The notes: a model not told the origin generated them from the sequence alone. Shown: positions 45,290 to 55,186, counted from the first letter of the stretch. The stretch: 64,000 nt of DNA from Gnetum montanum (GCA_015680685.1 MNCI01033474.1:2065396-2129395), one strand, 5' to 3'. Made by a program: numbers and translations.

Positions 45290-48060
45290 ATGGATTCCTT
45301 TTACTCAAACACAACCGCCATGGTCACCACCGATCTGGGTGTCGCGCCTGTGAATCCTACGGTGGTCACAGGACCAGCTCCTGGTGCAACGGGACCTCAG
45401 GGACCATTGCGCCGATCATTGAGGCTTCAGGGGAAAGAGCCTATCTTTACGGTTATAACCCCTGAAGAATACAATTTCATATGCGTTAAGATCCAGGCGA
45501 GGCTGGCTCTCAGCCGAGCCGAGCTTGAGGCGAAGCGAAACTTTGAGGTGCTCCACCGAGGGGGTTATGATTTTAAGCCGACAGCCTACGACATAATCCC
45601 CTTGACCGAACACCAACATGAACTTATCGCACAGTTGGTCATGGCTAGAGGCCAGACTTCACAACCTGTGGTGGAACCCCAGCATGGGGAAGAGGCAAAG
45701 GACGAATTCTCGGCTCTGTCGGAACATTCGTTCCATACTCTGACGCCCCATACGCACGTAAATCCGTTGTTCCCTTTCGACGAAGAGGCAGCCTCTCTTG
45801 ACCCAGCCGCGACCGCGCAGACGCACATCCCTGTCTTTCCGTAGGCCAACGCGCAGCCGTCTGGGTTGCAAGCACAACTACCGCACCATAACGCGGGGGT
45901 GGGTCCCTCGCAACAGGTAATTAGTATTCCGGCGGTGGTCCTGGTAATCGCTGCGCCCCATTTCATCCCTCAGGTACAAGCTCACACTGTACCGACAACT
46001 CGTCTAGCGCAAATGTTCCCGCCCCCACCAACTCAGCAAAATACCGCAGCCGTACCACAGCAGACCTTTGTTCAATACCCTGCAACAAGTCAATGGATCA
46101 ACCCTGCTACACAACACCACCCGTCTACGGTGTACGGGGCACAGCCTTCGGTCGCACCTGCGGCACAATTTTTGCAGGTGTTTCCTCAATATACCTACCA
46201 TTATCCTACGCAGCAGTCAGGAGTTAACCTTTCGTCTCAAACCGGTGGATGGTGGCCTTCGCAGGCCCCCCAGCCTGCAGGAATCCCTGCTCCACCAGCG
46301 GTTAGCCAACCACTTCCTGCATTCCAGTTTCCTAGGGCTGCCCACCCAGTACAGCCTCCTATGCCTGCTGCACAGGCACCTCTGCCAACAGGTCTGGACC
46401 AAGCTTTCCAGCTTATCCAGACGATTACTGAGGAGGTTCGATGCCTCAAGACCACTGGGTCTGATACCATTCAGATCATGGACTTCTACCAGGATGATCC
46501 GATCAATCCAGCGGTCCCCGTGCTGTCCTTGCCACCAGCGATGTCCCCCCCTCATTTTACCAAGTACAATGGAGAAGGGGATCCCAACACTCATCTAGCC
46601 CCCTTCAGGTCTAAATCTTTGTTGTTACAATAGTGGCCGCACACTTTAATCTGAGTCTTCGCGATGTCATTAACAGGGAAGGCTTTAGATTGGTATAGAG
46701 CTCTCCCATGCTCTTCCATTTCAACCTTGGAAGAGCTGCTGACTCAATTTGTGACCCGTTTCAAATACAACCTGAAGCTGGAAGTCATGTTGGAACAGCT
46801 TATGGGGGTGAAACAAGACCCGCTCGAGCCAGTCCAAAAGTTTATACAGCGTTGGAATGCTACCTTGAATGAGATCCGCAACCCGATCGCAGACTCCCAT
46901 CTACTGGCTATATTCAAGGGAGCAGTCAACGACTTTATTAAGTCTAAGCTGTATTATCTTTCTCCCGGCAATATACATCAGGCCTTCGCCCAGATCCGAA
47001 GCATCCAAGATGCTGCGGAGGCCAGCAAAGACCCAGCATATGTCGCCTACAAAAACGCACACAACAAAGCCAAAGACAAAGGCAAGGCAGCGACAACGAC
47101 AGTAGCCGCGCTGACTGAAAGCGTGGAGAACAAGAATAAGAAGGTGCCCACAATAGCGCCGCCCGAGGCCACAGCCGATGCTGGCACCAGCCAAGCCACA
47201 GCTGCCCCTGAACAGGCCCCCCAGCCAAAGCCAAATTTTAAGCGTAAAGATCGTTCAAAATATGCGGCTCTACCCGTGAAACATTCCGAACTGCTGAAAC
47301 AACTGTTAGCGGCAGGACACATTCAACCTAAGAAAGTGTCCGAGGATGCCCTGAAACGTCACAGACATCATTGTGAACTGCTAAAGGACCCTTCTTTAGC
47401 TCTGCCTAACGAACCGGTAGTTCCGAGATCTTTCAGGCTAGACCATTTCTGTGACTACCACCAGATGTGTGGTCACAACACGGATTACTGCTAGGCGTTG
47501 AAAGACGACATTCAACGCATGATTGACGAAGGTCATCTAAAATTAGACAGCAGTAACCCCACGCGTCCGAAAAACCAAACGTTGCATGTGTATAAGGACC
47601 CATTGAACGCAAACTATGATCCTTATACAATCACTATAGTGAGTACGGACAGTGAACGTAAGGGACCGCCAAAACAGCCTTTTGTTTTGCGCGTGCCCGC
47701 CAGCTCACCAAGGGGGCCAACTACTTCAGCGGGAGCCGGTGGGGTCTCACGGCCACCATTCATCATACGGGCACCTTCCCAAGTACGCCCTCAGTCACGC
47801 GACAGTACTCAAGCCGCGGCTCCATCCACGCCCACGCCTAGAGCGCCCTTCATTATCAGGGCGCCAGAACCACGGCCTGCTCCTCTCACGCAGGGGCAGA
47901 CCTCTCGTCAAGATAATCAGCCATCGCCTCCTAAGCAAAAGGGGGAGAATACCGCAGTTGATGCAAAAAAAGACCACCTTACGCTCGGCTTTCCTAAGCC
48001 CAGGCCCCTGGACTCTGTGCCTTTGTCCATGCCTCAGAAGCAGGCTAAAGGTACAGAAAC
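45290..48060 (+). CDS. gag polyprotein of element C, with four in-frame stops
   Basis: One reading frame runs from the ATG at 45,290 (MDSFYSNTT) to about 48,060, where it must pass to the next frame to enter protease. Domains: an N-terminal block conserved in D and E (EEYNFICVKIQARL, residues about 58-120); a long Pro/Gln-rich part (about 180-400); the gag core (FTKYNGEGDPNTHL, then SLTGKALDWYRALP and FKYNLKLEVMLEQL, about 420-560); a basic linker; a knuckle-like FCDYHQMCGHNTDYC at about 720-735; and three PF-x-x-R-x-P motifs (about 797-860). Stops: TAG 45,842, TAG 46,631, TGA 46,652, TAG 47,492; each could be a C-to-T change from CAG or CGA. Function: particle formation and RNA binding. Readthrough of the TAGs is conceivable but decay is simpler. 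Confidence 0.8.
47671..47866 (+). other. Three PF-[VI]-[LI]-R-[VA]-P peptide motifs in gag
   Basis: PFVLRVPAS, PFIIRAPSQ and PFIIRAPEP are encoded at about 47,677, 47,755 and 47,845, spaced by 26-30 residues of low-complexity linker. Element D has PFAIQVPSD, PFVVRVPSP and PFVIRVPPF in the same part of gag, so the triple motif has been kept while linkers changed. Confidence 0.75.
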
Positions 48061-49065
48061 GCGGCCACCTTCTCTTGGCAGGACCCTCCTACTGACACCG
48101 CTCCGCCTCGAGAGATCCGTCTCTTGGGCCGAATGGAGGAGGACAAGGGGGATAAACAACCCGGCCGAGAGAAGGACCTCCTCGATGCGTTCACACAGGT
48201 CAAACAAGCTCTTAAACAAAAGAACACAACGCTGAGCCTGTACGACTTACTGATGACTTCTCGAGAACACCGTGAGGCTATGGTACGCATGTTGACATCC
48301 ATATCAGTGGATGCCAACCTGCCAGCAGAAGAGGAAGCGATACACGCTATCATGTTTCCCTCCGAAGCTGAACAACCCAAGCCTACCTTGTTGACCTTCC
48401 TAGACAAGTCTGTCAAAGATGATCCAGAGAAAGGTCAAGTAACGACTGAGCCTATGTTCATTACCATTCGGGTCGGCCAGTACCGGATCCAGAGGGTACA
48501 CGTGGATGATGGTGCAGCTGCTAACGTCATTCCCTATTCCATTGTGGATAGGTTGGGATTGGTCGATCAGATCACTCCCACAACGACAGCCTACGTAAAA
48601 TCGTTCAACGGAGCACGGGTTCAAGTCAAGGGGATGGTACGTATTGAGTTTGTGGCGGGAGATCAATTCTCAACCGAAGCCACATTCTTAGTCGTCGAGG
48701 AGATGCCCAGCTTCAACTTAATCTTAGGGAGGTCGTGGTTAGCCCAGCTGAGGGCGGTCTCATCGCCGATACATCAAGAGATACACCTGCCCTACGCCGG
48801 AGGGGAGGTTATCATACACGGCGACGAGGTCACCCCCAGGACCGTCAACAACATTGAGGAAGAACGGGGTTCGGAGATCGAAACAACTGACGATCAGTCC
48901 CATCTCCAAGCCCCTAAACAAAACGACAACAAGGACAATGGTCTAGCCTGGGCCGATCTGCCATTTCCGGATGACAGCGTAGAGGAGTCAAACCACAAGC
49001 CTCCTCGCCCTTACGCAGCACTCAATGTGAAGGCCATTAAGAGACAATTGCGTATCGACGGTTAA
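48061..49065 (+). CDS. Retropepsin-like aspartic protease domain of element C
   Basis: The frame is open from after a TAA at 48,046 to 49,063, one frame back (-1) from gag. It reads SWQDPPTDTAP, LLDAFTQVKQALKQKNTTL, then ITIRVGQYRIQRVHVDDGAA (catalytic Asp in DDG at about 48,505-48,513 in place of the usual DSG/DTG). Then come VEEMPSFNLILGRSWLAQL (the ILGR-W-L block), RAVSSPIHQEIHLPYAG and a C-terminal tail to IKRQLRIDG. It would cleave gag. The join to gag lies between 48,049 and 48,061; no slippery heptamer is present, so a one-base deletion is likelier than programmed frameshifting. No reverse transcriptase follows: the next 220 bases are non-coding. Confidence 0.8.
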   Translation, partial: AATFSWQDPPTDTAPPREIRLLGRMEEDKGDKQPGREKDLLDAFTQVKQALKQKNTTLSLYDLLMTSREHREAMVRMLTSISVDANLPAEEEAIHAIMFPSEAEQPKPTLLTFLDKSVKDDPEKGQVTTEPMFITIRVGQYRIQRVHVDDGAAANVIPYSIVDRLGLVDQITPTTTAYVKSFNGARVQVKGMVRIEFVAGDQFSTEATFLVVEEMPSFNLILGRSWLAQLRAVSSPIHQEIHLPYAGGEVIIHGDEVTPRTVNNIEEERGSEIETTDDQSHLQAPKQNDNKDNGLAWADLPFPDDSVEESNHKPPRPYAALNVKAIKRQLRIDG

Positions 49066-49284
49066 ACAATGGTCTTCTGCGTGTACCACCATTCTCGTGT
49101 AAGTTAGCATACTCCCCGCTTAGCAGCTTCTTTCACCAGTTTCAACATACTTTTACGCTATATTTGCTTTCTGGGTTTACGCTTTTCACTTATTGCGTGT
49201 TTTATCGTACTCGTGTTAGTTACGCTTTCACATCACTTTACGCATTTATCCAGGATTACATTTTTTATTACAATTTACGCAGAC
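49066..49284. other. Non-coding spacer after protease (element C)
   Basis: The sequence is rich in TTACGC words (TTTTACGC, GTTACGC) also seen in the LTR repeat and between the motif copies that follow. No reading frame. Confidence 0.5.
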
Positions 49285-49599
49285 GGCCCGCAACGGCCTT
49301 AAACTAGCTATACAAAGTTCACCACTTTCACATTATTTTACGCACTTACGCAGGATTATATTCTATTATGTGGCAACTCGTATGTTGGCCCGCAACGGCC
49401 TTAAACTAGAAGCTAGTTTACGCAAACTCATATGTTGGCCCGCAACGGCCTTAAACTAGTAATGCAGGATTACTTATTATCATTTACGCAGTTACCCTAT
49501 GGCCCGCAACGGCCTTAAACTAGCTATCCAGAGTTTTCTACGATCACCATTTACGCTTTCTTTACTTTACGCTTCCGGCCCGCAACGGCCTTAAACTAG
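49285..49599 (+). repeat. Motif array 1 of element C: five perfect 23-bp copies
   Basis: GGCCCG followed by CAACGGCCTTAAACTAG occurs without a mismatch at 49,285, 49,387, 49,437, 49,501 and 49,577. Spacers of 27-79 bases are largely unrelated to each other apart from TTTACGC and GCAGGATTA words. Perfect motifs in diverged spacers look like repeated sites, not like a simple tandem array. Decayed copies occupy the same place in element D. Confidence 0.85.
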
Positions 49600-49793
49600 G
49601 AATTGCACTCTATCATTATTACTTAGGTGAACTTTTCAACAGTTACATTCGCACTCTATCGACGAAACACAAAAAAAAAGAAAATATATGTAATTGATAT
49701 CCAACGCATCCACCAGGTTTTATAACATGTTTTTCGAGTCATTCGTAACATGATACCACACTCAACATTAGCAAAATTTTGCGTAAATAATAA

Positions 49794-51762
49794 TTACGCA
49801 TTCCCCCTACTGCCACTATCACCGGTATCTCTTAACTTCAGATCTAGCCCCAAAAGGTCGTCCTCCAGTGGGCCATCGTTTCCGGGAATTATGCTTCCAA
49901 GAACGACTGCCCCTTCATGAGGCACTCGTTTCGGCACTGGCTCCACAGGAGGACGCTTTTCATCGTTGCGTTCCGCCTTCGCTTCCACAGTTTCCTCTCC
50001 CAGCCCTTCAGTTAGCGTATTTTCTCTACCTTCTTCCGGTACCTAAAACCAAATAATATCAAAAATTAGAATAGACGACGCTAGTCTGAAAATTTTACGA
50101 CTGAGTCATACGTAAACTTACTCGTTACGGCCCTACTTCCGAGGCAAAGGGAAGCTTGTCCAAACCAGCCCACAAGCGCTGCATAATCTCGTCCTCTATC
50201 AGGTCTGGCCACACATCCTCGTCTAACGCGGCTCCAGCTTTCACCTTCCCTTTCTCCACGCTACTCTTGCGCGGTGGATCTGGGAAGAAAGTAGGGATTG
50301 AAGCCTGATTCCCAGAGAAAACCATTGCCCTCTCTAGGGACGCAGTTACGGTCACCTGCTCTTCGAACTTCTTGAAAGCTTCGGACGCTCCGATGGTGTC
50401 CATGAAAACCTCCAGGGATCGAGCTTTAACGACGGAATCGCGGTAACATTTTCTATAAGCGGCGCTTTCCCTTTTATATACATGCTTGTGGTCCTTCTCC
50501 TTTTGCCTCCATTCCTGTACGCTGGCATAGTAGTCCCTCCAGTCCCGGCTTTTCTGAGCTAGGAGTTCAATTTGCATCCTCTGCTCCACTAATGCCCGAC
50601 TGGTCTGTACGCTGTTCTTAATGGCTGTCCAATAACAGGAGTGATCAATAACAGCGGTATGCCAGTCTTCATCTCCCGTCACTCTAGCCTGTAGGAATTC
50701 ATACCGTGCCCTTAGGTCCTCGATTTCCTTGGTCAAGGATTCAACCCTCTGCTCCGACCATTGCACCCTTTTCCACAAGCTTTCATTAACGTTTCTACTT
50801 TCCCATACGGAGCGCGTCGAGCGTAACGCACATTTACGCATTTCCTCATAAATGTGGCGTGGCACGACTGCCCCATCAGGTGGGGGCTCCGCTGTGTCCA
50901 GATCAATGGGCTCCGCGGGATCCCATCGGAGGTGAGCTCCTAACAGAAAACAAGCATCAATATGGATGACACATTACTAAGACATTATGTCATAACTCCG
51001 TTACGGCTATAACTTACCAGCGGCAGGTTCGACGCGTTCTAGACGCTCGATCATGTCGCTGACGATGCCTTCCATGAAGGCAAATTTATCGGGGAAGTCT
51101 CTCCACATCTCGCTCACAGCAGCAGACGTTGAGGCATCTTCTTCCCCTATAGCGTAATTGGGTTAGACATTCCCTCCACTAACATATTTTTCAAACATGC
51201 TAACGCACTCATTACCTCTGCCGGTGACAGTGGTGATCTCATCAACATCTTCCGTATCTTTTTCCCTTTCACGCACTGGAGTCTATGCGTCACTGGTTCC
51301 AGTGGCTGGGGCCTCCTCATGCACCCCAGCCTGTATGCAGCTTCCGCCAGCAGCTGGGGCCGCCTCACGCACTGGAACCTGCATACGGCTCATATTAATA
51401 GTTGGGGCCTCTTCTTCCAAAATTGAGGCCCCCTCCCCACGGCTTAGTATCATCGCCCCTATCTCAAGGGTCAGTTGCCTTGTCATTTTTACTGTTTACA
51501 CCACCATACGTTAGCATATAATTCCAGATCATCTAAGTAAAGCATTGTGTATACAATCCTTTCACACTTACCAGGCGGAGGCTTATTCCGCTGCACCTTG
51601 ATCCCAACAGTTTGACCTGCATCACCCCCAGGGGCCTCGGCTAGGCGGAGCCTCTTCCGCCGAGCTGCCGGTTCCACAATCTCCTCCGCCAGGCGTTTCC
51701 CCCGCGAGGCGTCGCCGATGTAGGTAGGCATTATCCCGCCTACGCTGTCGAGACCTCGCACT
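49794..51762 (-). CDS. Antisense spliced gene of element C (5' end lost in the gap)
   Basis: Five minus-strand exons join in frame: 51,762-51,572 (start in the gap), 51,491-51,216, 51,146-51,018, 50,939-50,122 and 50,042-49,794 (TAA). Introns of 80, 69, 78 and 79 bases have GTAAGT or GTAATG donors and TTAG, ATAG or ACAG acceptors; the first three are phase 1. Exon 4 encodes a long helical, probably coiled-coil protein (AHLRWDPAEPIDLD at its start; EQRMQIELLAQK, DYYASVQEWRQKEKDHK). Earlier exons are rich in A, P, E and R. Two stops, TAG 51,283 and TAA 50,125, fit C-to-T changes. Homologous exons are in element D. No known family recognised. Antisense extra ORFs between pol and the 3' LTR are known in Tat-lineage elements. 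Confidence 0.7.
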
Positions 51763-52394
51763 NNNNNNNNNNNNNNNNNNNNNNNNNNNNNNNNNNNNNN
51801 NNNNNNNNNNNNNNNNNNNNNNNNNNNNNNNNNNNNNNNNNNNNNNNNNNNNNNNNNNNNNNNNNNNNNNNNNNNNNNNNNNNNNNNNNNNNNNNNNNNN
51901 NNNNNNNNNNNNNNNNNNNNNNNNNNNNNNNNNNNNNNNNNNNNNNNNNNNNNNNNNNNNNNNNNNNNNNNNNNNNNNNNNNNNNNNNNNNNNNNNNNNN
52001 NNNNNNNNNNNNNNNNNNNNNNNNNNNNNNNNNNNNNNNNNNNNNNNNNNNNNNNNNNNNNNNNNNNNNNNNNNNNNNNNNNNNNNNNNNNNNNNNNNNN
52101 NNNNNNNNNNNNNNNNNNNNNNNNNNNNNNNNNNNNNNNNNNNNNNNNNNNNNNNNNNNNNNNNNNNNNNNNNNNNNNNNNNNNNNNNNNNNNNNNNNNN
52201 NNNNNNNNNNNNNNNNNNNNNNNNNNNNNNNNNNNNNNNNNNNNNNNNNNNNNNNNNNNNNNNNNNNNNNNNNNNNNNNNNNNNNNNNNNNNNNNNNNNN
52301 NNNNNNNNNNNNNNNNNNNNNNNNNNNNNNNNNNNNNNNNNNNNNNNNNNNNNNNNNNNNNNNNNNNNNNNNNNNNNNNNNNNNNNNNNNNNNN
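51763..52394. other. Assembly gap (632 N)
   Basis: The run of N falls between the first readable exon of the antisense gene and the first, partial copy of motif array 2. If the size is real there is no room for the 2 kb of upstream exons seen in element D. The flanking repeat array probably caused the gap, so its length may be arbitrary. Confidence 0.95.
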
Positions 52395-52743
52395 GACGCT
52401 AAACTAGCAAGTGGTAACCATCCGCTACGACGTAAAACTGGCAATGTTGTACAGGTCCGCCAAGACGAAAAACTGGCATCTTTTGCACGCGTTCGCCACG
52501 ACGCTAAACTGGCACAGGTAAGTAGCCGTCTGCTGAGACGTAAAACCAGCACAGATCTGTCCCTGGGCCATGACGCGAAACTGGCATCCACAGCACGGTC
52601 TGCTGAGACCATAAATCAGACATACCACTGTCCGCTACGACGTAAAACTAGCATTTCTCGGTCTGCCCGGACTTTAAACTGGGACCATGGTCTGCTGGGA
52701 CTTAAAACCAGTAACGACAGTCTACCAGGACTTAAAACTAGGA
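52395..52743 (+). repeat. Motif array 2 of element C: about 11 copies
   Basis: Copies of GTCYGCYRSGACKTAAAACT followed by RGSA occur at about 52,395 (partial), 52,421, 52,456, 52,492, 52,528, 52,562, 52,599, 52,630, 52,661, 52,690 and 52,720. The spacing is about 36 bases in the first half and about 30 in the second. Examples: CCGCTACGACGTAAAACTGG and CTGCTGGGACTTAAAACCAG. The motif is the same type and orientation as array 1 (both end AAACTRG). The array lies upstream of the antisense gene and runs into the gap. Confidence 0.8.
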
Positions 52744-53842
52744 CTTACAGGCCGCTACCATATTCAAGTGAGCGTGATTACTTTTGCACAGCTGCACAGC
52801 AGACGGGGTGGGATGCTGAGATAGCCCCAGCGTCACCACCCCATCGGCATCCTACTGATTCCTCGGATAAGCCAAGAGGCATCTTACTGATCCCTCGAAG
52901 ATGCCGCCACCACGCCCGCCACAGCAGTAGTACCTCTGAGAGTTTAGCCCCGCCAGTCGGAGCCCCGACGAAATCCTCGTTGGCAACGACCTCGGGAATC
53001 TCCGCCAATCATCGCTATCAGACACCGGCTTCGCAAATTCATCTGGCCGGTTTCTCATGTAGCCAGTTAGCTGCACTGTGTCTGATGCCTTTTGGCGAAG
53101 ATATGCAGAGCCAATAGTCAGGATTGGTGGCTCCGCCCGTGTGCTCCGGCACCTTCTTTACAGCCCATTCGCTCTATCTTACATCAAACGATGTTTGTTT
53201 TAAAAACCTCGCCTCTGGTTCATGAGCAATGGTGTCCTCTATTTTCTTTTGTGGTTGCAGGTTACTTGCCTTGGAGAATGTCGTCCAAAGGTGCGTCCAT
53301 CTGAGCGGTGAAGTACAACAGCGTGTTGAAACGGCTACTCAGGTTTGCCCGACCACTTAGCTCGGCACCCCTATACCTCTCACAATCCTACCCTTAGCTC
53401 TAGTTTCCTTCATCCCCACCACCCAATTCCCATACGCAAAACCTACATACGCAAGTATTCATTTTCCGCACTTACGCTAGCAAAGACATCGCAGAAGTGA
53501 TGCGCAACGCTCCTTTTGCATGCATTCTTGCTACAATCTGTAACAGAGAAATCTCAGATTGACGCGCTACGCTCGTCTGAAAGCATTCCTGTTGACATAA
53601 ACGAACGTACGTTTCTGTGCGTACCAGAGTATTCCATGCCCCTACCATCATAACTCATTTTGCATCTTCCCCGAACCTGTTTCCAGTTATATCCCCCTAT
53701 CTCCCATACCTTCTGGTTTTGCTCTTCCATGTTGACAGGGCAACACTTGAGTAGCCGTGGATGAACGCTGTTCTTGCTTTTGCCAATTCGGTGTTTCACA
53801 TTCTTTGTCGACGTCTTTCGGGTAAGCCCTCCAACCGTCAAC
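52744..53842. other. Spacer before the 3' LTR of element C
   Basis: It contains GC-rich sequence (52,780-53,110) with 70-76-codon frames on both strands that show no domain, then sequence rich in TTACGC words. It could include the antisense gene's promoter, since that gene reads away from here. No other support. Confidence 0.4.
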
Positions 53843-53851
53843 AAAGAGGGG
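53843..53851 (+). other. Polypurine tract of element C
   Basis: AAAGAGGGG ends four bases (CCAT) before the 3' LTR start TGAAACACC. Confidence 0.7.
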
Positions 53852-53855
53852 CCAT

Positions 53856-55186
53856 TGAAACACCATGAAAATTACGAGTCGGCCTCAGGCGAAGATTCGC
53901 AATTTAAGCAAGAATGCGCATCAGCTTTGTTCAAGGACAAGTTTATGTTCTGTTACGCACAGCAGCGTAATAAGCGTAATAAGCTCCAAAACAGTCAAAG
54001 GCTAGAGAAGCGCAACAGTTCAACACTTTTTCTCATGGCGCGTGGATAACTTGCCTTTACGCTCGTTACGCGGCGGTGCGTACTATTGTGTATTTCATCA
54101 CCAGGTATTGTTTACGCTTCGTCACGCGCAGCTGCGTAATGAGCGTAAATTACACATTGTTTATGCTTCGTTACGCGCAGCTGCGTAGCAAGCGTAAATC
54201 AAACATTGTCTACGCTTCGTTACGCGCGGTTGCGTAATGAGCGTAAGACAATTTTGGGCCTGTTGTTTTTATACCGGATTACGCTCATACACGCAACGCA
54301 ACGTGAATGAGTGTAATGCAGCCTGAAAGCAAATTGGAGCACGCTCAACATGTACCTGCTCTTCACACGCACAACACGCAAACGAGCGTGTTGTGCGTAG
54401 TCACATTCTGACTTAAAATGATCAAGTCAACAGGACCCACGTCATCAGGGTTGCGCCTTTTCCACGGAGCATCGCAGCCTATAAATACCTCAGTTGACAA
54501 AGACACAGGGGTTGGCAAATTAGAGAAGCAAAAGCATATTTCTGAGCACCAGAGCACTTAGCACTTTGGAGCAGAGATACAGAGAACAGCGCTTTGGCAA
54601 TTGTTGACATTATCACCTTACAGCCGAAGCAGAGCACAGTTCGCTTTAAGCACCGGTGACAGGAGTAATCGTTTCTGCTGGAGAGACTCTATCAATCAGA
54701 AACAATTGATCGGTAGACGTCAAAGCTTGGCCTTCCTTGCATCTCAGCTTTAGCCCACGAGGTAGATCGGACTTCTGTTTAGACCATTTTGCTTGTTGTT
54801 TTGTGCTTGTTTCACATCCTGTAATCAGGGATTCCCCAGTGTAATTTCTCATGCAAAATATACATTTGTAAGTCAAAGCGCAGATCTTGAAGCTACGTGC
54901 TTCTCTTATGTCAGCCTCCTTTTATCGTGTTTAGCATTATCACCGTTGCAATCCGTCTACATCGTTTTCCCCTCGTTTTACGACTCCTCGAACCAGATCG
55001 TAGTACCCAAAGATCTATAGTCTTCATCGTTTTACTGACCCGTAAGTCCCTGTCTAATCGACAAGACTGTTCAGGGCACCGCGGATTCGCTTTTTCTAGC
55101 ATAGCCCTCGCGCGGATCCGTGGTTAAAACTGTATACACGGAATCTCGGTCGGTATTTCCAGCTGCCGACGTTTTCTGTCGTTACA
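53856..55186 (+). repeat. 3' LTR of element C (1331 bp)
   Basis: Same length and ends as the 5' LTR (offset 10,143 throughout, so no net insertion or deletion). TATAAATA lies at 54,480-54,487 and the 49-bp repeat array at 54,107-54,253. Confidence 0.9.
54480..54487 (+). promoter_or_regulatory. TATA box of 3' LTR C
   Basis: TATAAATA at the position corresponding to 44,337 in the 5' LTR. Confidence 0.65.

Larger units (their letters stand above)
43713..55186 (+). mobile_element. Element C: complete, young, pol-less family-2 LTR retrotransposon
   Basis: Two LTRs of equal length (1331 bp) and a perfect 5-bp GATAC target duplication bound an 11,474-bp unit that includes 632 unknown bases. Inside are a PBS, a gag-protease gene, a motif array, an antisense spliced gene, the sequence gap, a second motif array, a 1.1-kb spacer and a polypurine tract. 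No reverse transcriptase, RNase H or integrase motif was found in any frame outside the gap, and a 632-base gap could not hold them. It is therefore a non-autonomous gag-protease element that would need polymerase and integrase from a relative. Confidence 0.85.

Noticed and set aside
45586-45966. Minus-strand frames opposite gag C (also 46,217-46,594, 47,047-47,322 and 48,045-48,416)
   Set aside because: They mirror a GC-rich coding frame on the plus strand and have no counterpart in D or E.
48046-48235. Programmed -1 frameshift between gag and protease of element C
   Set aside because: No slippery X-XXY-YYZ heptamer in the overlap in the gag frame and no obvious pseudoknot; a one-base deletion explains the shift.
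49285-49599. Perfect 23-bp repeats separated by spacers, CRISPR-like in appearance
   Set aside because: Plant nuclear DNA, spacers of very unequal length (27-79), only five repeats, no cas genes, and the array is part of a retrotransposon.
51740-52612. Long minus-strand open frame of 290 codons across the N run
   Set aside because: It is open only because the N bases cannot encode stops; the sequence right of the gap is the motif array, not coding.
43713-55186. Reverse transcriptase hidden in element C
   Set aside because: No YxDD-type, RNase H or HHCC/DDE motif was seen in any frame, and the 632-base gap is far too short for pol.
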